Assembly (NCBI GenBank): GCA_964057225.1
Contig: OZ059894.1
Span: forward strand, 5,208,001 to 5,272,000
Origin: Auanema rhodensis
Lineage: Eukaryota > Nematoda > Chromadorea > Rhabditida > Rhabditidae
Length of the DNA stretch: 64,000 bases
Reading direction: 5' to 3'
This document shows, piece after piece, positions 63,118 through 64,000 of the stretch (the first letter of the stretch is position 1; every line of letters begins with the position of its first letter). A program made the translations under genes and the position numbers. Under the pieces are notes generated by a model that saw nothing but the letters and a program-made list of their open reading frames with translations, had not been told where the DNA came from and did no database searches.

Positions 63118-64000
63118 ATTAAGTGAACACATGATGTGCACTTGGTATGTAACTCGCTTCACGTGTAAGATGAAGAGATGCGGTTTCCAAAATTAGATTC
63201 CTCATGTCCATATTAGTCTAAAAACAAATTTTTGTTGATATTGGTGGATGGTAACCATGACTTTCAAATTTACGTGAACTTCAATTTATGCTAATTAAGT
63301 GTACACGTGATGTGCACTTGGTATGTAACTCGCTTCACGTGAAAGATAAAGAGATGCGGTTTTCAAAATTAGATTCCCGATGTCCATATTAGTCTAAAAA
63401 CAAATTTTTGTTGATATTGGTGGATGGTAACCATGACTTTCAAATTTACGTGAACTTCAATTTATGCTAATTAAGTGTACACGTGATGTGCACTTGGTAC
63501 GTAATTCGCTTCAAGTCAAAGATAAAGAGATGCGGTTTCCAAAATTAGATTTCCCATGTCCATATTAGTCTAAAAACAAATTTTTATTAATATTGGTGCA
63601 TGGTAACCATGACTTTAAAATTTACGTGAACTTTAATTTATGCTAATTAAGTGTACACGTGATGTGCACTTGGTATGTAACTCGCTTCAAGTGAAAGATA
63701 AAGAGATGCGGTTTTCAAAATTAGATTTCGCATGTCCATATTAGTCTAAAAACAAATTTTTATTGATATTGGTGCATGGTAACCATGACTTTAAAATTTA
63801 CGTGAACTTTAATTTATGCTGATTAAGTGAACACATGATGTGCACTTGGTATGTAACTCGCTTCACGTGAAAGATAAAGGGATGCGGTTTCCAAAAATAG
63901 ATTCCCGATGTCCATATTAGTCTAAAAACAAATTTTTATTGATATTGGTGGATGGTAACCATGACTTTCAAATTTACGTGTACTTCAATTTATGCTAATT
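63118..64000 (+). repeat. Fifteen-monomer tandem repeat, second copy, cut by the window end
   Basis: This repeats 60478..61360 at 2,640 bp (15 monomers), including the private acgtgtaaga variant (60522/63162) and the caaaaatag monomer (61252/63892). No difference was noticed over the visible 883 bp. It continues past the window edge, so the array extends further. Confidence 0.88.

Larger units (their letters stand above)
1..64000 (+). repeat. 176-bp tandem satellite array, probably centromeric or pericentromeric
   Basis: The window is entirely head-to-tail copies of one 176-bp AT-rich monomer, starting in phase at base 1 and ending three bases into monomer 365 (attaag starts at 1, 177, 353, 529 and so on). 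There are 364 monomers. Three 22-bp deletions and one 1-bp deletion explain every phase shift, so there are no other net indels. Monomers differ at perhaps two dozen recurrent sites, and each variant state recurs in many monomers. No inversion, transposon, gene or spacer interrupts the array. A monomer close to nucleosome-plus-linker length, with layered higher-order repeats, is typical of centromeric satellites. The centromere assignment is inference: no CENH3 data or flanks are available. A subtelomeric or other heterochromatic block remains possible. The species is not recognised. Confidence 0.97.

Noticed and set aside
1-64000. CRISPR array (regular direct repeats)
   Set aside because: The repeats are contiguous 176-bp units with no unique spacers, and there are no cas genes. 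This is satellite DNA.
1-64000. Tandem rDNA, tRNA or snRNA cluster
   Set aside because: No rRNA, tRNA cloverleaf or snRNA landmarks appear in the monomer. The short inverted repeats do not form a tRNA fold.
1-64000. Known 170-180 bp centromere satellites (human alpha, Arabidopsis 178-bp, Brassica CentBr)
   Set aside because: The period is similar, but the monomer lacks recognisable stretches of these satellites as I remember them. A database search would be decisive.

Overview
The whole 64 kb window is one uninterrupted head-to-tail tandem satellite array. The repeat period is 176 bp, the GC content is about one third (58 of 176 bases in monomer 1), and every monomer lies in the same orientation. 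Counting phase from position 1 to the end, the window holds 364 monomers: 360 of 176 bp, three of 154 bp carrying an identical 22-bp internal deletion, and one of 175 bp with a 1-bp deletion. These four monomers account for all of the phase drift. I see no gene, RNA gene, transposon, CRISPR array, operon or unrelated sequence. The only open reading frame of note (4747..4929) is a by-product of one point mutation in the satellite and is rejected.

This is eukaryotic heterochromatin. A 176-bp AT-rich monomer, homogeneous arrays, nested higher-order repeats (HORs) and no interruptions fit a centromeric or pericentromeric satellite in a long-read assembly. Plant centromere satellites are often 150-180 bp, as are some animal ones, but I do not recognise this monomer and cannot name the species. 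It does not resemble, from memory, the human alpha, Arabidopsis 178-bp or Brassica CentBr satellites. I found no CENP-B box. The monomer carries three short dyad symmetries instead.

Layout by multi-monomer copying, read from shared private variants. 1-9.7 kb: short-range copying (shifts of 2-12 monomers), including a 10-monomer shift at 5.1-8.2 kb. 9.7-19.1 kb: three tandem copies of a roughly 6-monomer unit containing the first two 22-bp deletions, then a 27/28-monomer duplication that copied the deletion a third time. 18.9-21.7 kb: 8-monomer tandem duplication. 23.3-27.3 kb: 11-monomer tandem duplication, with a further partial copy at 29.0-30.6 kb. 31.6-35.9 kb: 13-monomer tandem duplication. 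36.2-59.8 kb: two copies of a block of about 11.5 kb, offset by 68 monomers (11,968 bp), the second with one extra monomer. 60.5-64 kb: a third partial copy and a 15-monomer repeat running off the end.

No fixed HOR length exists. The repeats form a mosaic made by successive unequal exchanges, with longer and apparently younger duplications toward the right. The scientific interest lies in this evolutionary record and in the dyad motifs, not in encoded products. All comparisons were done by eye, so block edges are good to a few tens of bases and identity statements are qualitative.
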